Numbered from the stretch's first letter, positions 8,576 to 18,737 are shown. The stretch: DNA of 64,000 nt from Bradyrhizobium sp. Ash2021 (GCF_031202265.1 NZ_CP100604.1:1178001-1242000), one strand, 5' to 3'. Program-made: numbers and translations. The notes: generated by a model from the sequence alone, not told the origin.

Positions 8576-9598
8576 TTAACGCCACCCCAGGGCGGGAGCG
8601 ACGTGGGTCAGGATCGCTTCGATCACATGCGCGTTGTAGGCAACGCCCAATTGGTTGGGAACGGTCAGCAGCAGCGTATCGGCCTCGGTGATAGCTTCGT
8701 CTTTCCTGAGCTGCTCGATTAGGACATGCGGCTCGGCGGCATAGCTACGGCCGAAGATCGCCCGGGTCCTCTCGTCGATGAATCCGATCTGGTCATCATC
8801 TTCGCGCCCGCGCCCAAAATAGGTGCGGTCACGATCGTCCATCAGTGCGAAGATGCTGCGGCTGACTGAGACCCGCGGCTCGCGCGTCTGACCGGCCTCT
8901 TTCCAGGCGGCACGGTAGGCCCGGATCTGAGCGGCCTGCTGCACATGGAAGGCCTCGCCTGTTTCGTCGTTTTTGAGCGTCGAGCTCTGCAGGTTCATCC
9001 CAAGCTTTGCTGCCCAGATCGCCGTGGCGTTCGAGCCGGCGCCCCACCAAATCCGGTCGCGCAGGCCTTCAGAATAGGGTTCCAGGCGCAACAGCCCGGG
9101 CGGATTTGGAAACATGGGTCGTGGATTCGGCTGGGCGAAGCCCTCGCCGCGCAGCAGATCGAAGAACACCTCGGCATGACGCCGCCCCATGTCGGCGTCA
9201 TTCTGGCCCTCGGCCGGTTGATAACCGAAATACCGCCAGCCATCGATCACCTGCTCGGGCGAGCCTCGGCTGATGCCGAGCTGCAGCCGCCCGCCGGCGA
9301 TGAGATCGGCTGCGCCCGCGTCCTCGGCCATGTAGAGCGGGTTCTCGTAGCGCATGTCGATCACCGCCGTCCCGATCTCGATGCGGCTTGTCTTCGCGCC
9401 GACGGCCGCTAGGAGCGGGAAAGGCGAGGCAAGCTGGCGGGCGAAGTGATGGACTCGAAAATAGGCCCCGTCCGCGCCCAACTCCTCGGCCGCGACGGCG
9501 AGCTCGATGGATTGCAGGAGCGTGTCTGCGGCCGAGCGGGTCTGTGATTGCGACGAGGGCGTCCAGTGCCCGAACGAGAGAAAGCCGATCTTCTTCAT
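8576..9598 (-). CDS. LLM-class flavin-dependent oxidoreductase
   Basis: A 340-residue TIM-barrel flavoenzyme of the bacterial luciferase family. It shows the LLM order: an N-terminal GFLSFGHW strand, HHFARQLASPFPLLAAVGAKT (split here across the helix) and the substrate-side region with LGISRGSPEQVIDG. These enzymes use FMNH2 or F420 to oxidise diverse substrates. The substrate is unknown. It is convergent with nothing close and lies 40 bases upstream of the Gre-like gene on the same strand. Confidence 0.88.
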   Translation of the reverse strand: MKKIGFLSFGHWTPSSQSQTRSAADTLLQSIELAVAAEELGADGAYFRVHHFARQLASPFPLLAAVGAKTSRIEIGTAVIDMRYENPLYMAEDAGAADLIAGGRLQLGISRGSPEQVIDGWRYFGYQPAEGQNDADMGRRHAEVFFDLLRGEGFAQPNPRPMFPNPPGLLRLEPYSEGLRDRIWWGAGSNATAIWAAKLGMNLQSSTLKNDETGEAFHVQQAAQIRAYRAAWKEAGQTREPRVSVSRSIFALMDDRDRTYFGRGREDDDQIGFIDERTRAIFGRSYAAEPHVLIEQLRKDEAITEADTLLLTVPNQLGVAYNAHVIEAILTHVAPALGWR

Positions 9599-10023
9599 GC
9601 GGGCAATCTATTGATATCCAGGTTGGTTTGCGACCGTCCGCGCTCGTGCGCGGACGGCTTTGGCTACTTCATGAACGGGGGTCCCGCCAGCGAGCGGCAG
9701 CATAACGGAGCCGCAGGCGCGTGGCGGTGGTCAGATTCGAAATGGCTTCCCGCACACCACCTGGCAGTCAGCGCCTGTCCCAGGAGCCGCGTCATGGCCT
9801 GGGAGGGGCCGCCCTGCCGAGGGCCGGGCGCGGCCGGCTCGAAGCGCGAAGGCCCGGTCCTGGAAGGTCGGAGACAAAAGTAGAACCGCTGTGCCAGTTT
9901 TGTGTCAGTTGGCACATGCTTTCTTGGTCTGTTCCGGCCGAAATAGCTGAAATGGCTGAAACCGACGACAAAGCCAAAACGTCGAATTATGCTGATTTTA
10001 CAGGGCTTTTGCGATGGAATGAA
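9599..10023. other. Intergenic region upstream of tRNA-Thr
   Basis: About 425 bases with no credible gene. Open frames here cross the tRNA or lack protein character. GC-rich stretches with short palindromes are present but none is convincing as a terminator. Confidence 0.5.
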
Positions 10024-10098
10024 TGGTGCTGCCAGACAGGATTGAACTGTCGACCTCTCCATTACCAATGGAGTGCTCTACCACTGAGCTACGGCAGC
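10024..10098 (-). tRNA. tRNA-Thr (anticodon GGT)
   Basis: Read on the minus strand, the sequence folds as a complete cloverleaf: the acceptor stem GCTGCCG pairs with the 3' end, the D arm is normal (GTAGCTCAGTGGTAGAGC), the anticodon stem CTCCA/TGGAG encloses loop TTGGTAA with anticodon GGT, and the T arm holds GTTCAATCC. CCA is encoded at the 3' end (10024-10026). Confidence 0.96.
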
Positions 10099-10496
10099 AT
10101 GCCCGGATCAGGAGAATCGGCCCAAACACGGGCCCTACAGGCGGCCGGTTCTTGCCACAACGACCCCTCTGGCGCAAGCACGCGGCAGGGTCAGAAGCGT
10201 AGAAGAAGGCCCAAAAAATCGGCTGAGTCACCCGCTTTCTGCTTCAACCCTTGCAACTCCGGGCCGATCCGGTTCCCGGTTTCCTCAGTCCGCTCCGCCA
10301 GCGCTTTAAGCGGGCCGGACATGGCCTCGAATTCGATCATTTTGCGGGATTCGTCGCATTTGAAGCGCCGTTACTCCCCAAATGGCCAGTTGCCGATATT
10401 GGCGGAAAATCCCAGCGTGGCATCATGAGCGGGGCTGGCCGTGCGGCGTTGGTTGCGCCCGTGCATGTGGTTCGGTCGCGGGTGTATTCTCCCGGA
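10099..10496. other. Intergenic region, nothing recognised
   Basis: About 400 bases between tRNA-Thr and the small basic-protein gene. An open frame spans it but it covers the tRNA region and has no recognisable domain. Confidence 0.45.
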
Positions 10497-10523
10497 ATGA
10501 CTTTGTATTCGAGCGGGCCTGCG

Positions 10524-10727
10524 ATGAAAGACGATCAAGCCAAGCGCGAGCGACAACCGGGGTCGCCTGTGAAGGATTCGCGACAGGACCGGTTGAAGCT
10601 GGCGCTGCGCGAAAATCTCAAGCGCCGAAAATCGCAAGCGCGCGGGCGTAGCGATGCGGTGGGCGCATCTTCCGAAGACGCTGAAGCGCCACTAGATGAC
10701 GGCAGCGGAAAAGAGCCGGGCCGTTAG
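10524..10727 (+). CDS. Small basic conserved protein
   Basis: A 67-residue, highly charged protein. The core DRLKLALRENLKRRKSQARGR is one basic helix. I recall similar small proteins with this helix in Bradyrhizobiaceae, often annotated as hypothetical. Start ATG 10524 is preferred; ATG 10497 in frame would add nine residues. Function is unknown; the basic helix could bind nucleic acid or ribosomes, which is a guess. Confidence 0.6.
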   Translation: MKDDQAKRERQPGSPVKDSRQDRLKLALRENLKRRKSQARGRSDAVGASSEDAEAPLDDGSGKEPGR

Positions 10728-10823
10728 CCGTCGGGAAAATCCCGGCCGTTCGCCGGAAGGCCCCAAAAATGCTTTCCGCACAAGTGACGATTCAATTTTC
10801 TTTCCAGGCAAGCGAGCGGCGAG

Positions 10824-12527
10824 ATGAGCGCAGACAACACCACGGCCGATCCGGCGACAGCGACTAATTCCTTTGCGTTCCCGCGTCATGAGCAGACCTT
10901 CCCGACGCTGATGCCGCACGAAATCGACCGCATGCGCCGGTTCGGCGAGGTGGTCTTCTTCAAGCACGGCGAAGCGCTGTTCGAGACCGGCAAGCCGGGG
11001 CCAGGCATGTTCGTGATACTGTCGGGCGAAGTCGTGATCACCCAGCGCGACGGCCTTGGCCATGTCTCCCCGGTGATCGATCAGGGCCCGGGTCAATTCC
11101 TGGCCGAGATCGGCCAGCTCTCCGGCCGCGTCGCGCTGGTCGACGGCCACGCCGAGGGCGATGTCGAAACGCTGCTGATTCCCCCCGACAAACTGCGCGC
11201 GCTGCTGGTCGCGGAAGCCGATCTCGGCGAGCGCATCATGCGCGCGCTGATCCTGCGCCGGGTCAGCCTGATCCAGGGCGGCGTCGGCGGCCCGGTGCTG
11301 ATCGGCCCTGTTTCGCTCGGCGACATGGCGCGGCTGCAGAGTTTCCTGGCGCGCAACGGCCAGCCGCATAATCTGCTCGATCCCGCCACCGACAAGGACG
11401 CCGCCGACCTCGTCGCGCGCTATTCGGCCTCGCGCGCCGATCTGCCGCTGGTGGTGTGCCCGGACGGCACGGTGCTGCGCAATCCCACCGAGACGGCGCT
11501 TGCGATGGCGATGGGTATGATCGGTCACCACGGGCCCGACAAGGTTTACGATGTCGCGGTGGTCGGCAGCGGTCCGGCCGGGCTCGCCACCGCGGTCTAT
11601 GCGGCCTCGGAAGGGTTGTCGGTCGCGGTGTTCGACTCGCGGGCCTATGGCGGTCAGGCCGGCGCCAGCGCGCGAATCGAAAACTATCTGGGATTTCCGA
11701 CCGGGATATCCGGGCAGGCGCTGGCGGGGCGCGCCTTCAGCCAGGCGCAGAAGTTCGGCGCCGAAATGCTGATCCCGGTGTCGATCAAGTCGCTCGACTG
11801 CTCGAAGAGCAGCGGCGCCTTCGAACTCGCGACCCAATGCGGACGCTTCCTGCGTGCAAGATCAATCGTGGTGGCCAGCGGGGCGCGCTATCGGCGGCCC
11901 GAGATCGAAAATCTCGACCGGTTTGAAGGCCGCGGCGTCTGGTACTGGGCTTCGCCGATCGAAGCCAGGCTGTGCGCCAACCAGGACGTCGTGCTGGTCG
12001 GTGGCGGCAATTCCGCCGGACAAGCTGCGGTGTTCCTCTCGGGACACGCGCGAAAAGTTTACATGATGATCCGTGGCGGCGGCCTCGGCTCCAGCATGTC
12101 GCGCTATCTGATCGAGCGCATCGAGGCGACGCCGAACATCGAATTGATTTTCAACGCCGAAGTGGTCGGGCTGGAAGGCAGCGAAACGCTCGCGCGCGTG
12201 CGCTGGCGCAGCCGCCTGGGTCCGGATGTTTACATGCTCGACGTCCGCAACCTGTTCCTGTTCGTCGGCGCTGATCCGGCGACCGGCTGGCTCGAGGGCT
12301 GCGGCGTCAAGGTCGACCGCGCCGGATTCGTGCTGACCGGCGTGCAGGACGGCCAGAACGGCGAACGCCCGGTGCCGCCCCTGGAGACCACCGTGCCTGG
12401 CGTGTTCGCGGTCGGCGACGTGCGCTCGGGCTCGGTCAAGCGCGTCGGCGGCGCCATCGGCGAGGGCGCGCAGGTCGTGGCGGCGCTGCACGGCTTTCTC
12501 GGCGACAGCGCCAAGCCGGCGCTGTAG
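10824..12527 (+). CDS. Cyclic-nucleotide-domain FAD-dependent oxidoreductase (TrxR-like, no CxxC)
   Basis: A 567-residue two-part protein. Residues about 35-140 form a cNMP-binding/CAP-effector beta barrel (FKHGEALFETG, MFVILSGEV). Residues about 240-560 are a thioredoxin-reductase-type fold with the FAD motif VVGSGPAGLA near residue 245, NADPH motif VVLVGGGNSAGQAA near 390, and the terminal FAVGDVRSGSVKRV. In true thioredoxin reductases a CxxC follows the GVxY strand; here that place (about 372-380) reads VWYWASPIEA, so disulfide chemistry of the classical type is not possible. The next gene encodes a UBP zinc finger protein in the same direction, suggesting a functional pair. A sensory flavoprotein or a novel reductase is likely. 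Confidence 0.88.
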   Translation: MSADNTTADPATATNSFAFPRHEQTFPTLMPHEIDRMRRFGEVVFFKHGEALFETGKPGPGMFVILSGEVVITQRDGLGHVSPVIDQGPGQFLAEIGQLSGRVALVDGHAEGDVETLLIPPDKLRALLVAEADLGERIMRALILRRVSLIQGGVGGPVLIGPVSLGDMARLQSFLARNGQPHNLLDPATDKDAADLVARYSASRADLPLVVCPDGTVLRNPTETALAMAMGMIGHHGPDKVYDVAVVGSGPAGLATAVYAASEGLSVAVFDSRAYGGQAGASARIENYLGFPTGISGQALAGRAFSQAQKFGAEMLIPVSIKSLDCSKSSGAFELATQCGRFLRARSIVVASGARYRRPEIENLDRFEGRGVWYWASPIEARLCANQDVVLVGGGNSAGQAAVFLSGHARKVYMMIRGGGLGSSMSRYLIERIEATPNIELIFNAEVVGLEGSETLARVRWRSRLGPDVYMLDVRNLFLFVGADPATGWLEGCGVKVDRAGFVLTGVQDGQNGERPVPPLETTVPGVFAVGDVRSGSVKRVGGAIGEGAQVVAALHGFLGDSAKPAL

Positions 12528-12657
12528 AACAAAGCGTTTTCAAGCGGGGCCTGTCCCGCACTTGATGCGGGATGGATGCCGGTTCGCATAGCAATCAAGC
12601 TTGCGCAGATTGCGTCGACTTATCTGCGTAGAAAACGCGTCAAAACAAAGAAAGCGC

Positions 12658-12966
12658 ATGTCAAAAGGCTGCACCCACATCGCCGGCATCCATACCGTCA
12701 CGCCGAGCGCGCTCGGCTGCGAGGAATGCCTCAAGAGCGGCAGCCGGTGGCTGCATCTGCGGATCTGCCGCAGCTGCGGCCATGTCGGCTGCTGCGACGA
12801 TTCCCCGAACAAGCACGCCACCGCGCATTTCCACGCCACCGGCCATCCGATCATCGAAGGCTATGATCCGCCGGAAGGCTGGGGCTGGTGCTATGTCGAT
12901 GAAGTGCTGTTCGACCTCTCGAACCGCAAGACACCGCATAACGGGAAAATCCCGCGTTATTACTAG
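12658..12966 (+). CDS. UBP-type zinc finger protein
   Basis: A 102-residue protein almost entirely made of a UBP zinc finger: CEEC, then RICRSCGHVGCCDDSPNKH, then HFHATGHP give the Cys/His ligand series that in eukaryotes binds ubiquitin tails. Start ATG 12658. It lies 130 bases downstream of the cNMP-binding flavoprotein. Bacteria lack ubiquitin, so the finger probably binds another peptide C-terminus. Its partner may be the flavoprotein. Confidence 0.85.
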   Translation: MSKGCTHIAGIHTVTPSALGCEECLKSGSRWLHLRICRSCGHVGCCDDSPNKHATAHFHATGHPIIEGYDPPEGWGWCYVDEVLFDLSNRKTPHNGKIPRYY

Positions 12967-13136
12967 CTCCAGTTTTTTGAGCTGCCTTTATTTGTGACAG
13001 ACATGCAAACTGTTCAAGCAAATCCATACTTTAGTTGATGCACATGATATGCTGACCATCCTGCCACGGATGCATGTGGTAATTTTCTCCGCTGCGTCGT
13101 AACCTGCTGACCGGTTCTCAACGGGGAGTGCACCAC

Positions 13137-13628
13137 ATGGTCTTGGGGATGAGCTTGGCGACGTTCACGTTGGTTCACGTGATCATCAGCCTGATCGGAA
13201 TTGTCGCAGGCCTGGTCGTGATGTTCGGGATGCTCGCCTCCGACCGGAAGCCGGGACTGACTGCGATCTTCCTGCTGTTCACGATCCTGACCAGCGCCAC
13301 CGGCTTCCTGTTTCCGTTCACGCAGCTGCTGCCGTCGCACATGATCGGCATCCTCTCGCTGGTGCTGCTGGCGATCGCCTGCATCGCGCTCTACGCCATG
13401 AAGCTTTCCGGCTCGTGGCGCTGGATCTATGTGGTGACGGCCCTGCTCTCGCTCTACTTCAATGTGTTCGTGCTGGTGATCCAGAGCTTCCTCAAGATAC
13501 CGGCGCTGACCGCGGTGGCGCCGGGCAATCCGCCGTCCGGACCGGTGTTCGCGGTGGTCCAGGGCATCGTGCTGGTGTTCTTCGTCCTGATGATCATCGG
13601 CGCGTGGCGGCGATTCAAGCCGGCGTGA
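13137..13628 (+). CDS. Small integral membrane protein, unknown function
   Basis: A 163-residue hydrophobic protein with about five transmembrane helices (residues about 5-30, 38-60, 65-88, 95-118 and 135-158). Start ATG 13137 follows GGGGAG by 8 bases; GTG at 13128 is in frame. I do not recognise a named family. It is separated from the following hydrolase by a palindromic repeat. Confidence 0.7.
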   Translation: MVLGMSLATFTLVHVIISLIGIVAGLVVMFGMLASDRKPGLTAIFLLFTILTSATGFLFPFTQLLPSHMIGILSLVLLAIACIALYAMKLSGSWRWIYVVTALLSLYFNVFVLVIQSFLKIPALTAVAPGNPPSGPVFAVVQGIVLVFFVLMIIGAWRRFKPA

Positions 13629-13648
13629 AATTCGGCTGAACCAGTCTC

Positions 13649-13739
13649 GTCATTCCGGGGCGCGCGAAGCGCGAACCCGGAATCTCGATCAACATATCTC
13701 TGGATTCCGGGTCCACGCTTACGCGTGTCCCGGAATGAC
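13649..13739. repeat. Intergenic palindromic repeat, family A copy 1
   Basis: A long imperfect palindrome opening GTCATTCCGGGGCGCGCG and closing CCCGGAATGAC. The same outer arms and inner CCCGGAATC/GATTCCGGG occur at 15265-15342 and 17285-17364. It lies between the membrane protein and the hydrolase, where the transcript could fold as a terminator-like or stabilising hairpin. Confidence 0.85.
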
Positions 13740-13757
13740 GACAAAGAGGAGCGCATC

Positions 13758-14582
13758 ATGCCCACGATCACGACCAAGGACGGCATCGAGATTTTCTACA
13801 AGGACTGGGGCTCGGGGCAGCCCATCGTGTTCAGCCACGGCTGGCCGTTGTCATCAGATGACTGGGACGCGCAGATGCTGTTCTTTCTCAACCACGGCTA
13901 TCGCGTCATCGCCCATGACCGCCGCGGCCACGGCCGGTCCAGCCAGACCGGCGACGGCCATGACATGGATCATTATGCCGATGATTTGGCGGCGGTGACG
14001 GCGCATCTCGACCTTAAGAATGCGGTTCACGTCGGCCATTCCACCGGCGGCGGCGAGGTGGTGCACTACATTGCCCGCCATGGCGAGAGCCGGGTGGCAA
14101 AGGCGGCCATCATCAGCGCGGTGCCGCCGCTGATGGTGCAGACACCCGCCAATCCCGGCGGCCTGCCCAAGGAAGTGTTTGACGGATTGCAGGCGCAACT
14201 CGCGGCCAATCGCTCGGAATTCTATCGCGCCCTCCCGGCGGGGCCGTTCTACGGCTACAACCGGCCGGGCGCCAAACCTTCCGAGGCCGTAATCCAGAAC
14301 TGGTGGCGCCAGGGCATGATGGGCGGCGCCAAGGCGCATTACGACGGCATCGTCGCGTTCTCGCAGACCGATTTCACCGACGACCTCAAGAAGATCAATG
14401 TGCCCGTGCTGGTGATGCATGGCGATGACGACCAGATCGTCCCCTATGCCGATTCCGGGCCGTTGTCGGCCAAGCTGTTGAAGAACGGCAGCTTGAAGAC
14501 CTACAAGGGCTTTCCGCACGGCATGCCGACCACGGAAGCGGCCACGATCAACACCGATCTTCTGGCGTTCATCAAGCGATGA
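13758..14582 (+). CDS. Alpha/beta hydrolase, non-heme chloroperoxidase type
   Basis: A 274-residue alpha/beta hydrolase. [10 protein letters not shown] forms the oxyanion region, GHSTGGGE holds the nucleophile serine, HGDDDQIVP the acid and FPHGMPTT the histidine, so the triad is complete. The length and the motifs match the cofactor-free haloperoxidase/esterase group. The biological substrate is unknown. Start ATG 13758 has GAGGAG eight bases upstream. The stop overlaps the next start by four bases (ATGA), so the two are translationally coupled. Confidence 0.9.
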   Translation: MPTITTKDGIEIFYKDWGSGQPIVFSHGWPLSSDDWDAQMLFFLNHGYRVIAHDRRGHGRSSQTGDGHDMDHYADDLAAVTAHLDLKNAVHVGHSTGGGEVVHYIARHGESRVAKAAIISAVPPLMVQTPANPGGLPKEVFDGLQAQLAANRSEFYRALPAGPFYGYNRPGAKPSEAVIQNWWRQGMMGGAKAHYDGIVAFSQTDFTDDLKKINVPVLVMHGDDDQIVPYADSGPLSAKLLKNGSLKTYKGFPHGMPTTEAATINTDLLAFIKR

Positions 14583-15259
14583 ACGGAGTTCACCCGGCCA
14601 TGAAAGTCATCCTGTTCGGCGCCACCGGCATGGTCGGGCAGGGCGTCTTGCGCGAATGCCTGATCGATCCGGGGATTGAGCGCGTGCTGGTGGTCGGGCG
14701 CAGCCCGACCGGGCGGACGCACGCCAAGCTCAGCGAAATCCTGCACGATGATTTTACGGATTTCTCGGCGATCGAATCCCAGCTCGCAGGATACGACGCC
14801 TGCTTCTTCTGCCTCGGGGTCTCCTCGGTCGGCATGGACGAGGTGCGCTACCGGCATCTGACCTACGATATCACGCTTGCGGCTGCGAAGACGCTGTCGC
14901 GGCTCAATCCCGGCATGGTGTTCACCTATGTCACCGGCCGCAGTACAGACTCGACCGAGCAGGGCCCGCAGATGTGGGCGCGGGTCAAAGGCAAGACCGA
15001 AAACGACCTGCTCAAGCTGCCGTTCAAGGCGGCGTATATGTTCCGGCCTGCCGGCATTCAGCCGCTGCACGGGGTGCGATCGAAGACATCATGGGTCCAG
15101 GCAATCTACGTCGTCACCGCGCCGCTGTTGTCATACCTCAATCGCGTCGCGCCGAAATACATGACGACCTCCGAGCAACTCGGCCGCGCCATGATCAAGG
15201 TGGCCAGGGACGGCTATCCGAAGCCGGTGCTGGAGAGCGAGGATATCAATCGCATTTAG
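14579..15259 (+). CDS. NAD(P)-binding epimerase-like protein
   Basis: A 226-residue Rossmann-fold protein starting with [19 protein letters not shown] from the internal methionine at 14600; the coupled start at 14579 adds seven residues. The glycine motif GATGMVG binds NAD(P). The catalytic YxxxK of true epimerases is not clear, so it resembles the HTATIP2/oxidoreductase-like or atypical SDR group. It overlaps the hydrolase by 4 bp. Confidence 0.8.
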   Translation: MNGVHPAMKVILFGATGMVGQGVLRECLIDPGIERVLVVGRSPTGRTHAKLSEILHDDFTDFSAIESQLAGYDACFFCLGVSSVGMDEVRYRHLTYDITLAAAKTLSRLNPGMVFTYVTGRSTDSTEQGPQMWARVKGKTENDLLKLPFKAAYMFRPAGIQPLHGVRSKTSWVQAIYVVTAPLLSYLNRVAPKYMTTSEQLGRAMIKVARDGYPKPVLESEDINRI

Positions 15260-15264
15260 TTGCT

Positions 15265-15342
15265 GTCATTCCGGGGCGCGCGTAGCGCGAACCCGGAATC
15301 CCGAGATTCCGGGTTCGGTGCTATGCACCGCCCCGGAATGAC
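15265..15342. repeat. Intergenic palindromic repeat, family A copy 2
   Basis: A palindrome with outer arms GTCATTCCGGGGC / GCCCCGGAATGAC and inner CCCGGAATC/GATTCCGGG, related to the copies at 13649 and 17285. It sits between the epimerase-like gene and murA. Confidence 0.88.
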
Positions 15343-15446
15343 ACTGCGGTTGGATCTCCAACCCATCAAATAGCCGCAAATTTCAAGGCCTTTTGCGCTG
15401 GGCGCGTACCCCCTATAGTCAAGAAATAATCAGGGCAGGAAATAAT

Positions 15447-16736
15447 ATGGACCGCATTCGTATTGTCGGCGGCAGCAAGCTCAACGGCACCATCGCGATC
15501 TCGGGTGCGAAGAATGCGGCGCTGCCTCTGATGATCGCAGGCTTGCTGACCGAGGAAACGCTGATCCTCGACAACGTGCCGCGGCTCGCCGACGTCGCGC
15601 AATTGCAGCGCATCCTCGGCAATCATGGCGTCGACATCATGTCCGCGGGCAAGCGGCCCGGCGACCGCGAATATCAGGGCCAGACCCTGCATATTTCGGC
15701 GGCCGATATCATCGACACCACCGCGCCCTATGAGCTGGTGTCGCGGATGCGCGCCAGCTTCTGGGTGATCGCGCCGCTCTTGGCCCGGATGCACGTGGCA
15801 AAGGTCTCGCTGCCGGGCGGCTGCGCGATCGGCACGCGGCCGGTCGATCTCTTGATCATGGCGATGCAGAAGCTCGGCGCCGATATCGCCATCGACGGCG
15901 GCTATGTGATCGCGAAAGCGCCGGGCGGCCTGCGCGGCGCGCCGATCGATTTCCCCAAGGTGACCGTGAGCGGCACCCATGTCGCGCTGATGGCGGCAAG
16001 CCTCGCCAGCGGCACGACTGAAATCACCAACGCGGCCTGCGAGCTGGAAATTAAGGACGTCGCCGACTGCCTCAACAAGATGGGCGCGCGCATCACCGGC
16101 GCCGGCACGCCGCGCATCGTCATCGAGGGCGTGGCAAAACTTCATGGCGCGCGGCATACCGTGCTGCCCGATCGCATCGAGGCCGGCACCTATGCGATGG
16201 CGGTGGCCATGACCGGCGGCGACGTGCAGCTCTCGGGCGCACGGCCGGAGCTGTTGCAGTCGGCGCTCGACATCTTGACCGAAGCCGGTGCCGTCGTCAC
16301 CGTCAACAATGACGGCATTCGCGTCGCGCGCAACGGCGCGGGCATCAAACCGGTAAAGGTCTCGACCGCGCCGTTTCCGGGTTTCCCGACGGATCTGCAG
16401 GCGCAATTGATGGCGCTGATGGCCTGCGCCGGCGGCTCCTCGGAGATTACCGAGACGATCTTCGAAAACCGCTTCATGCACGTTCAGGAGCTGGCGCGGT
16501 TCGGCGCGAAGATTTCGCTCGACGGCGAGACCGCGACCATCGAGGGGTCCGCAATACTGCGCGGCGCGCCGGTCATGGCCACCGATCTGCGCGCGTCGGT
16601 GTCGCTGGTGATCGCGGGGCTTGCCGCCGAAGGCGAGACCATGGTCAACCGGGTCTATCACCTCGACCGCGGCTTTGAGCGGCTGGAGGAAAAACTGTCG
16701 GCCTGCGGCGCGTCGATCCAGCGCATCAGCGACTAA
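15447..16736 (+). CDS. murA: UDP-N-acetylglucosamine 1-carboxyvinyltransferase
   Basis: A 429-residue enzyme, the normal MurA length. It transfers enolpyruvate from PEP to UDP-GlcNAc, the first committed step of peptidoglycan synthesis in the cytoplasm. It has the N-terminal [20 protein letters not shown] (substrate-binding Lys-Asn) and the active-site loop [13 protein letters not shown] with the catalytic cysteine that fosfomycin attacks; the inverted alpha/beta-prism repeats run throughout. Start ATG 15447 has AGGA upstream. It opens the conserved block with DUF2948 and hisD. Confidence 0.97.
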   Translation: MDRIRIVGGSKLNGTIAISGAKNAALPLMIAGLLTEETLILDNVPRLADVAQLQRILGNHGVDIMSAGKRPGDREYQGQTLHISAADIIDTTAPYELVSRMRASFWVIAPLLARMHVAKVSLPGGCAIGTRPVDLLIMAMQKLGADIAIDGGYVIAKAPGGLRGAPIDFPKVTVSGTHVALMAASLASGTTEITNAACELEIKDVADCLNKMGARITGAGTPRIVIEGVAKLHGARHTVLPDRIEAGTYAMAVAMTGGDVQLSGARPELLQSALDILTEAGAVVTVNNDGIRVARNGAGIKPVKVSTAPFPGFPTDLQAQLMALMACAGGSSEITETIFENRFMHVQELARFGAKISLDGETATIEGSAILRGAPVMATDLRASVSLVIAGLAAEGETMVNRVYHLDRGFERLEEKLSACGASIQRISD

Positions 16737-16800
16737 CGCGTATCCCGCAAAAGCATCTCCCCGGTCATGATCCGTACCGGTTTTGCGATTAGGATACGCG
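16737..16800. repeat. Intergenic palindrome downstream of murA
   Basis: Outer arms CGCGTATC (16737-16744) and GATACGCG (16793-16800) are perfectly complementary, with inner CGCAAAA/TTTTGCG pairing. It could act as a transcript end or stabiliser after murA. It differs in sequence from family A. Confidence 0.7.
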
Positions 16801-16824
16801 CAAATTAAAGGTAAGGTTTTGCCG

Positions 16825-17280
16825 ATGACGTTGCCCGACCAGCTCAAACTGATTGCGCTCGATGCGGACGATCTCGCGGTGATATCGGCGCATGTGCAGG
16901 ACGCCCGTGTGCAGACATCCGACATCGTCTGGCGGCAGGACCAAATGCGGCTGGTGGTCGGCATGAACCGGCTGGACTGGGAACAGACGTTAACCGGCGG
17001 AACGCGCCCCCGCCGCCTGATTGCGGCGCTGCGCTTCGACCGGGTGCTGGCCTGCAAGTCACGCAACATCGACCTCGGGCAGCCCCAGGCGACGCTGGAA
17101 CTGGTCGGGATCGAATTCCACCCCGGCGAGGCCCCCGGCGGCAGCGCGCTGCTGCTGTTTGGCCATGGCGGGGCGCTGCGGCTGGACGTCGAATGCCTGG
17201 AATGCGAACTGACCGACCTTGGGACCGACGATCTCGGGACCAGCGATATCGGCACCGCGCCGTCAGGGTTCGAGGTGTAG
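16825..17280 (+). CDS. DUF2948 family protein
   Basis: A 151-residue protein of a conserved alphaproteobacterial family without known function. The pattern QLKLIALDADDLAVISAH, VRTSDI-like VQTSDIVW, and a short ERRRAALRFDRV-like segment (LIAALRFDRVLAC) place it there. It usually lies between murA and hisD, as here, so a link to envelope or histidine metabolism is only positional. Start ATG 16825. Confidence 0.85.
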   Translation: MTLPDQLKLIALDADDLAVISAHVQDARVQTSDIVWRQDQMRLVVGMNRLDWEQTLTGGTRPRRLIAALRFDRVLACKSRNIDLGQPQATLELVGIEFHPGEAPGGSALLLFGHGGALRLDVECLECELTDLGTDDLGTSDIGTAPSGFEV

Positions 17281-17284
17281 CACT

Positions 17285-17364
17285 GTCATTCCGGGGCGAT
17301 GCGAAGCATCGAACCCGGAATCTCGAGATTCCGGGTCTGGTCCTTCGGACCATCCCGGAATGAC
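17285..17364. repeat. Intergenic palindromic repeat, family A copy 3
   Basis: Outer arms GTCATTCCGGG / CCCGGAATGAC with inner CCCGGAATC/GATTCCGGG; third copy of the family seen at 13649 and 15265. It lies 5 bases after the DUF2948 stop. Confidence 0.88.
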
Positions 17365-17441
17365 CGGCCCCAAAGGGTTGACGGCCCTTGGCCGCCGCGC
17401 CATTGAGCATGGGCCCTTAGATTAAGTCCCAGAAAGCCGTC

Positions 17442-18737
17442 ATGCCCGTTCGCCTCGACCGAAGCAGCGCCGATTTCGACGCGCAATTCGCGAAATTTCT
17501 CGCCGCCAAGCGCGAAGTCTCTGATGATGTCGAGCGGGCGACCCGCGCCATCGTCGACGACGTGGCCGCGCGCGGCGACGCCGCGCTGATCGAGGCGACG
17601 CGCAAGTTCGACCGGCTCGACATTGCAGCCTCCGGCCTGCGCGTGACCGCGGCCGAGGTCGACGCCGCGGTCGGGGCCTGCGATGCCCCGACCCTGGATG
17701 CGCTGAAATTCGCGCGCGACCGGATCGAGGTTTTTCACCGCCGCCAGTTGCCGAAGGACGAGCGCTTCACCGACGCGCTCGGCGTCGAGCTCGGCTGGCG
17801 CTGGAGTGCTGTCGATGCAGTCGGGCTCTACGTTCCCGGCGGCACCGCGGCCTATCCGTCCTCGGTGCTGATGAACGCGGTGCCGGCGAAAGTCGCCGGC
17901 GTGCCGCGCCTGGTGATGGTGGTGCCGTCGCCGGACGGCAAGCTCAATCCGCTGGTATTGGCGGCAGCCCATCTCGGCGGCGTCTCCGAGATCTATCGCG
18001 TCGGTGGCGCGCAGGCGGTGGCGGCGTTGGCCTACGGCACCGCCACCATCGCGCCGGTCGCCAAAATCGTCGGCCCCGGCAACGCCTATGTAGCCGCCGC
18101 CAAGCGCCAGGTGTTCGGCAAGGTCGGCATCGACATGATCGCGGGCCCGTCCGAAGTGCTGGTGATCGCCGACGACACCGGCAATGCCGGCTGGATCGCC
18201 GCCGATCTGTTGGCGCAGGCCGAGCACGATGCCAGCGCGCAGTCGATCCTGATCACCGACAGCGCGGCACTGGCCGCCGAGGTCGAGCGCGCGCTGGAAG
18301 CCCAGCTTGTGACGCTGCCCCGCGCGCAAATCGCGCGGGCCTCGTGGAACGAGTTTGGCGCCATCATCATGGTAAAACAGCTCGACGAGGCGGTGGTGCT
18401 CGCTAACGCCATCGCCGCCGAGCATCTCGAAATCATGACCGCGGATGCCGAGGCGCTGTCGGCAAAGGTCCGCAACGCCGGCGCGATCTTCCTCGGCCCC
18501 CATACGCCGGAGGCGATCGGCGATTATGTCGGCGGCTCCAACCACGTGCTGCCGACCGCGCGCTCGGCGCGGTTCTCGTCGGGCCTCGGCGTACTTGACT
18601 TCATGAAGCGAACCTCGATCCTCAAATGCGGGCCGGACCAGTTGCGCGCGCTGGGACCGGCTGCGATGACGCTTGGTAAAGCTGAAGGTCTCGATGCCCA
18701 TTCACGTTCCGTAGGACTTCGTCTCAACCTCACATGA
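17442..18737 (+). CDS. hisD: Histidinol dehydrogenase
   Basis: A 431-residue zinc enzyme that oxidises L-histidinol to L-histidine in two NAD+-dependent steps, the last of the pathway. Typical segments are [63 protein letters not shown] (zinc ligands Gln, His) and the C-terminal AEHLEIMT, each given here in the family order. Length is normal. It overlaps the UPF0262 gene by 4 bp. Confidence 0.97.
   Translation: MPVRLDRSSADFDAQFAKFLAAKREVSDDVERATRAIVDDVAARGDAALIEATRKFDRLDIAASGLRVTAAEVDAAVGACDAPTLDALKFARDRIEVFHRRQLPKDERFTDALGVELGWRWSAVDAVGLYVPGGTAAYPSSVLMNAVPAKVAGVPRLVMVVPSPDGKLNPLVLAAAHLGGVSEIYRVGGAQAVAALAYGTATIAPVAKIVGPGNAYVAAAKRQVFGKVGIDMIAGPSEVLVIADDTGNAGWIAADLLAQAEHDASAQSILITDSAALAAEVERALEAQLVTLPRAQIARASWNEFGAIIMVKQLDEAVVLANAIAAEHLEIMTADAEALSAKVRNAGAIFLGPHTPEAIGDYVGGSNHVLPTARSARFSSGLGVLDFMKRTSILKCGPDQLRALGPAAMTLGKAEGLDAHSRSVGLRLNLT

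Noticed and set aside
9721..10428. A 235-codon frame on the + strand
   Set aside because: It crosses the whole tRNA-Thr gene and shows no protein features.
15366..17255. A 629-codon open frame on the minus strand
   Set aside because: It lies antisense to murA and DUF2948, is a product of high GC third positions and has low-complexity His/Arg/Asp-rich sequence.
17286..18701. A 471-codon open frame on the minus strand
   Set aside because: It is antisense to hisD, with the same shadow-type composition.
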